DNA of 64,000 nt from Roseibacillus ishigakijimensis (GTDB taxonomy: Bacteria; Verrucomicrobiota; Verrucomicrobiia; Verrucomicrobiales; Akkermansiaceae): assembly GCF_016595415.1 (NCBI RefSeq), contig NZ_JAENIO010000006.1, forward strand, positions 57,886 to 121,885. Reading direction: 5' to 3'. This document shows positions 62,335-64,000 of the stretch, in pieces. The notes under the pieces are model-generated. The model was not told the DNA's origin. It ran no database searches and saw nothing but the letters and a program-made list of their open reading frames with translations. Numbering within the stretch: position 1 is the stretch's first letter; every line of letters begins with the position of its first letter. Both the position numbers and the translations under genes were made by a program.

Positions 62335-63396
62335 ATGAAGATAAATTGTTATTTCCTGGGTGTTGCACTCCTGTTTTCCCATTGCCTTTTAGACGCCCGC
62401 GAGTGGAAGGATGTCGATGGGCGAGTGATCGAGGCCGAATTCGTGAGCCGCGACGAAGAGACTGTGACTATCAACAAGGGAGGGAAAGAGTTCTTGATAT
62501 CGTTGCAACGTCTCTCGCCTGAGGATCGGGCGTGGATCGCGGAACAGGACGCTACACCGGCCGAGAAGCCGAAGGTGATTCTAAACGGCGAGCAGAGCAA
62601 TCACCCGGTCACGGTGAAATTCCGCGACGATCCGAAGGACTGGACGGCAGGTCGCCTAGCCAGTGAATGCGAGAATCTTGACTACTTCACCATCCCGACC
62701 AATAAGGACCAAGTTCAGGGTTTTGAGGAGTGTGTGACTGCCCAGGATCAAGCTTGCCATGTTTACGTGCCAGCAAGCTATGACGGTACGAAGTCCTACG
62801 GGCTTTACTTGCATATCAGTCCCACCGACAGAGGAGGCTTTCCGAATAGCTACAGGGCGATTTTTGACAAGGAAGACATGATCGCAGTCAGTGCTCACCA
62901 AACCGCCAACGGCAGGGCGCACTGGGAGCGCATTTGTCGTGCCATGAACGCACTTGCTACTGTTCGCAGCCAGTGGAAGATCGATCCAGATCGAACCTTT
63001 GTGGGCGGGCTTTCGGGTGGAGGGCATATGGCATTTCTCACCCACGTCTTATTCTCCAACGAGTTTCGCGGGGCCATTAGCCATGCTGCGCAGAGTTACC
63101 CTCCGGGCTTCAAAGGCGGACATGGCCATTTTGGAGAGGGTTGCTCGTCCTCCGACTTTCGTAAAGGCCGTCGCGGCCAAAATCGCTGGCTTGTCGTCAT
63201 CGGCAAGGATGACAAGCGGAACTATTCCGAAGTTCTCGCCACCGCTTCTTATTGGCAGAATATGCCGGTCACTTACGAAGCTTGGGAAATTGAAGGGATG
63301 GGCCACACTGAGGCTGGTCCTGAAGACTTCGCCAACGCTCTTCAGTGGCTTCAGTCCAATCCGGAAAACTCAGAACCGGGGAAGGGGAGGGATTGA
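62335..63396 (+). CDS. exported SHD1 domain-esterase fusion
   Basis: 353 residues. After a signal peptide there is an SHD1-like domain ('REWKDVDGRVIEAEFVSRDE', 'RLSPEDRAWIAEQ', about 20-75), common in Planctomycetes and Verrucomicrobia exported enzymes. The rest is an alpha/beta hydrolase: 'CHVYVPASYDGTKSYGLYLH', nucleophile Ser in 'FVGGLSGGGHMAFLTHV' and a late His in 'EIEGMGHTEAGPEDFANALQ'. It resembles esterase/PHB-depolymerase-like proteins. The substrate is unknown; esters on polysaccharides are plausible in this context. Confidence 0.85.
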   Translation: MKINCYFLGVALLFSHCLLDAREWKDVDGRVIEAEFVSRDEETVTINKGGKEFLISLQRLSPEDRAWIAEQDATPAEKPKVILNGEQSNHPVTVKFRDDPKDWTAGRLASECENLDYFTIPTNKDQVQGFEECVTAQDQACHVYVPASYDGTKSYGLYLHISPTDRGGFPNSYRAIFDKEDMIAVSAHQTANGRAHWERICRAMNALATVRSQWKIDPDRTFVGGLSGGGHMAFLTHVLFSNEFRGAISHAAQSYPPGFKGGHGHFGEGCSSSDFRKGRRGQNRWLVVIGKDDKRNYSEVLATASYWQNMPVTYEAWEIEGMGHTEAGPEDFANALQWLQSNPENSEPGKGRD

Positions 63397-63540
63397 CTGA
63401 TTGTAGGAATCGAGCCGGATGGCGATGATTGATCTCTCTGTCCTCGCCCTCTGGAAAGGAAGCAGACAACTTTTAGCATGTTTTACCGTCGAAGAATCCG
63501 AATCTTGACCGGAATTTTACTCTACATCAAAACCCTGATT

Positions 63541-63924
63541 ATGAGTAAAAACATAAGGTGCTGGCGATGCTCCGATCGAATCCTTTTCCTGACAATGGCA
63601 GCCTTAGGACCGATTTCCGGCAGCCTTTTAGCTGCGAGTGTTGAAGATCTCGTTTGGGAAATCAATGACGGGGAGGTGGTTATAACTGACTGCGATTTGC
63701 AAGCTGCAGGAGAACTTGTGATTCCAGAACAACTCGAAGGCTTTCCTGTTCGAGAAGTGGCGAGTTGGGCTTTCTTTAACTGCTCGAAGTTAACTAAAGT
63801 GCAATTACCCGAAAGCCTACGCAAGGTAGGAGTATGGGGGTTTAGCGAATGTCACAATCTTACGGAAATCTACATACCTTCTCATCTCAGTGAATTGGGA
63901 CTTTACACATTCGCGTCAGGTTAA
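63541..63924 (+). CDS. short BspA-type LRR protein, probably truncated
   Basis: 127 residues from the ATG at 63541. A signal peptide and 'VEDLVWEINDGEVVITDCDL' match the opening of the LRR_5 protein at 56627 ('LTYEINEGQVTITDCLETA'), then about three LRR units follow before a stop in 'LYTFASG', in the middle of a repeat. No LRR continues in any frame up to the window end. It is therefore likely a broken paralog; a very short functional protein cannot be excluded. Confidence 0.6.
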   Translation: MSKNIRCWRCSDRILFLTMAALGPISGSLLAASVEDLVWEINDGEVVITDCDLQAAGELVIPEQLEGFPVREVASWAFFNCSKLTKVQLPESLRKVGVWGFSECHNLTEIYIPSHLSELGLYTFASG

Positions 63925-64000
63925 GGCTGTGAGGCCTGATTCTATGGGGGATTTGCGGGTTCGTCGGTCTCTTTTGAGGTGCCGCGGATCAGGACTAAAA

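Overview
The window looks like chromosome of a GC-rich, marine or aquatic Verrucomicrobium (order Verrucomicrobiales). The evidence is several PEP-CTERM exported proteins ending in a PEP motif, hydrophobic helix and Arg-rich tail; the Verrucomicrobia-type 'DGDGRSNLxEYAxGTxP' motif; secreted sulfatase, GH97, GH43 and sialate-esterase-like enzymes; and few clear Shine-Dalgarno sequences. This placement is inference from gene content.

Layout. (1) 1-7.7 kb: four tightly packed minus-strand genes for large exported proteins, with a cohesin-like protein first, then a dockerin-bearing protein with a long Asp-Pro linker, a C-terminally anchored protein and a beta-propeller/Ig/calcium-repeat protein cut by the window edge. 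(2) 7.9-13.8 kb: HTTM membrane protein, NlpC/P60-like lipoprotein, GH97 glucosidase, Tat-exported intradiol dioxygenase, small membrane protein. (3) 13.8-19.2 kb: a mannitol-type operon (GntR-LacI hybrid regulator, fructokinase, NCS1-like transporter, mannitol 2-dehydrogenase). (4) 19.2-22.7 kb: intergenic palindromic repeats and two tandem paralogous repeat proteins. (5) 22.8-27.0 kb: a 4.2-kb island in tRNA-Arg(UCU), bounded by perfect 47-bp direct repeats, with a truncated integrase, a decayed gene and an O-acyltransferase. (6) 27.1-31.2 kb: the SAM cycle, with a SahR-like regulator divergent from metK across a 24-bp perfect palindrome, then a four-helix-bundle (IVS-type) element and ahcY.

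(7) 31.9-37.7 kb: a catabolic cluster of AraC/PAS regulator, TIM-barrel protein and UPF0261 protein (the two halves of plant Tm-1), LsrF thiolase, Rpe-like epimerase and an SDR. No known pathway that I can name uses this combination, so it is the best candidate here for an undescribed system. (8) 37.8-44.3 kb: PEP-CTERM protein, sulfatase, GH43 enzyme, beta-helix protein and a triple-repeat surface protein, suggesting sulfated polysaccharide use. (9) 44.3-54.8 kb: largely housekeeping, with accB-accC-thiE, holA, L,D-transpeptidase, citrate synthase and small lipoproteins, plus a DUF5722-like hydrolase and an FG-GAP-like protein. (10) 55-64 kb: sialate O-acetylesterase, a BspA-type LRR protein, two PEP-CTERM proteins, an MpaB/DUF2236 oxygenase, a transposase remnant, an SHD1-esterase fusion and a short LRR gene that is probably truncated.

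No rRNA, CRISPR array, prophage structural module or replication origin was seen. One tRNA is present. Product names rest on motif recognition by reading; no database search was run.
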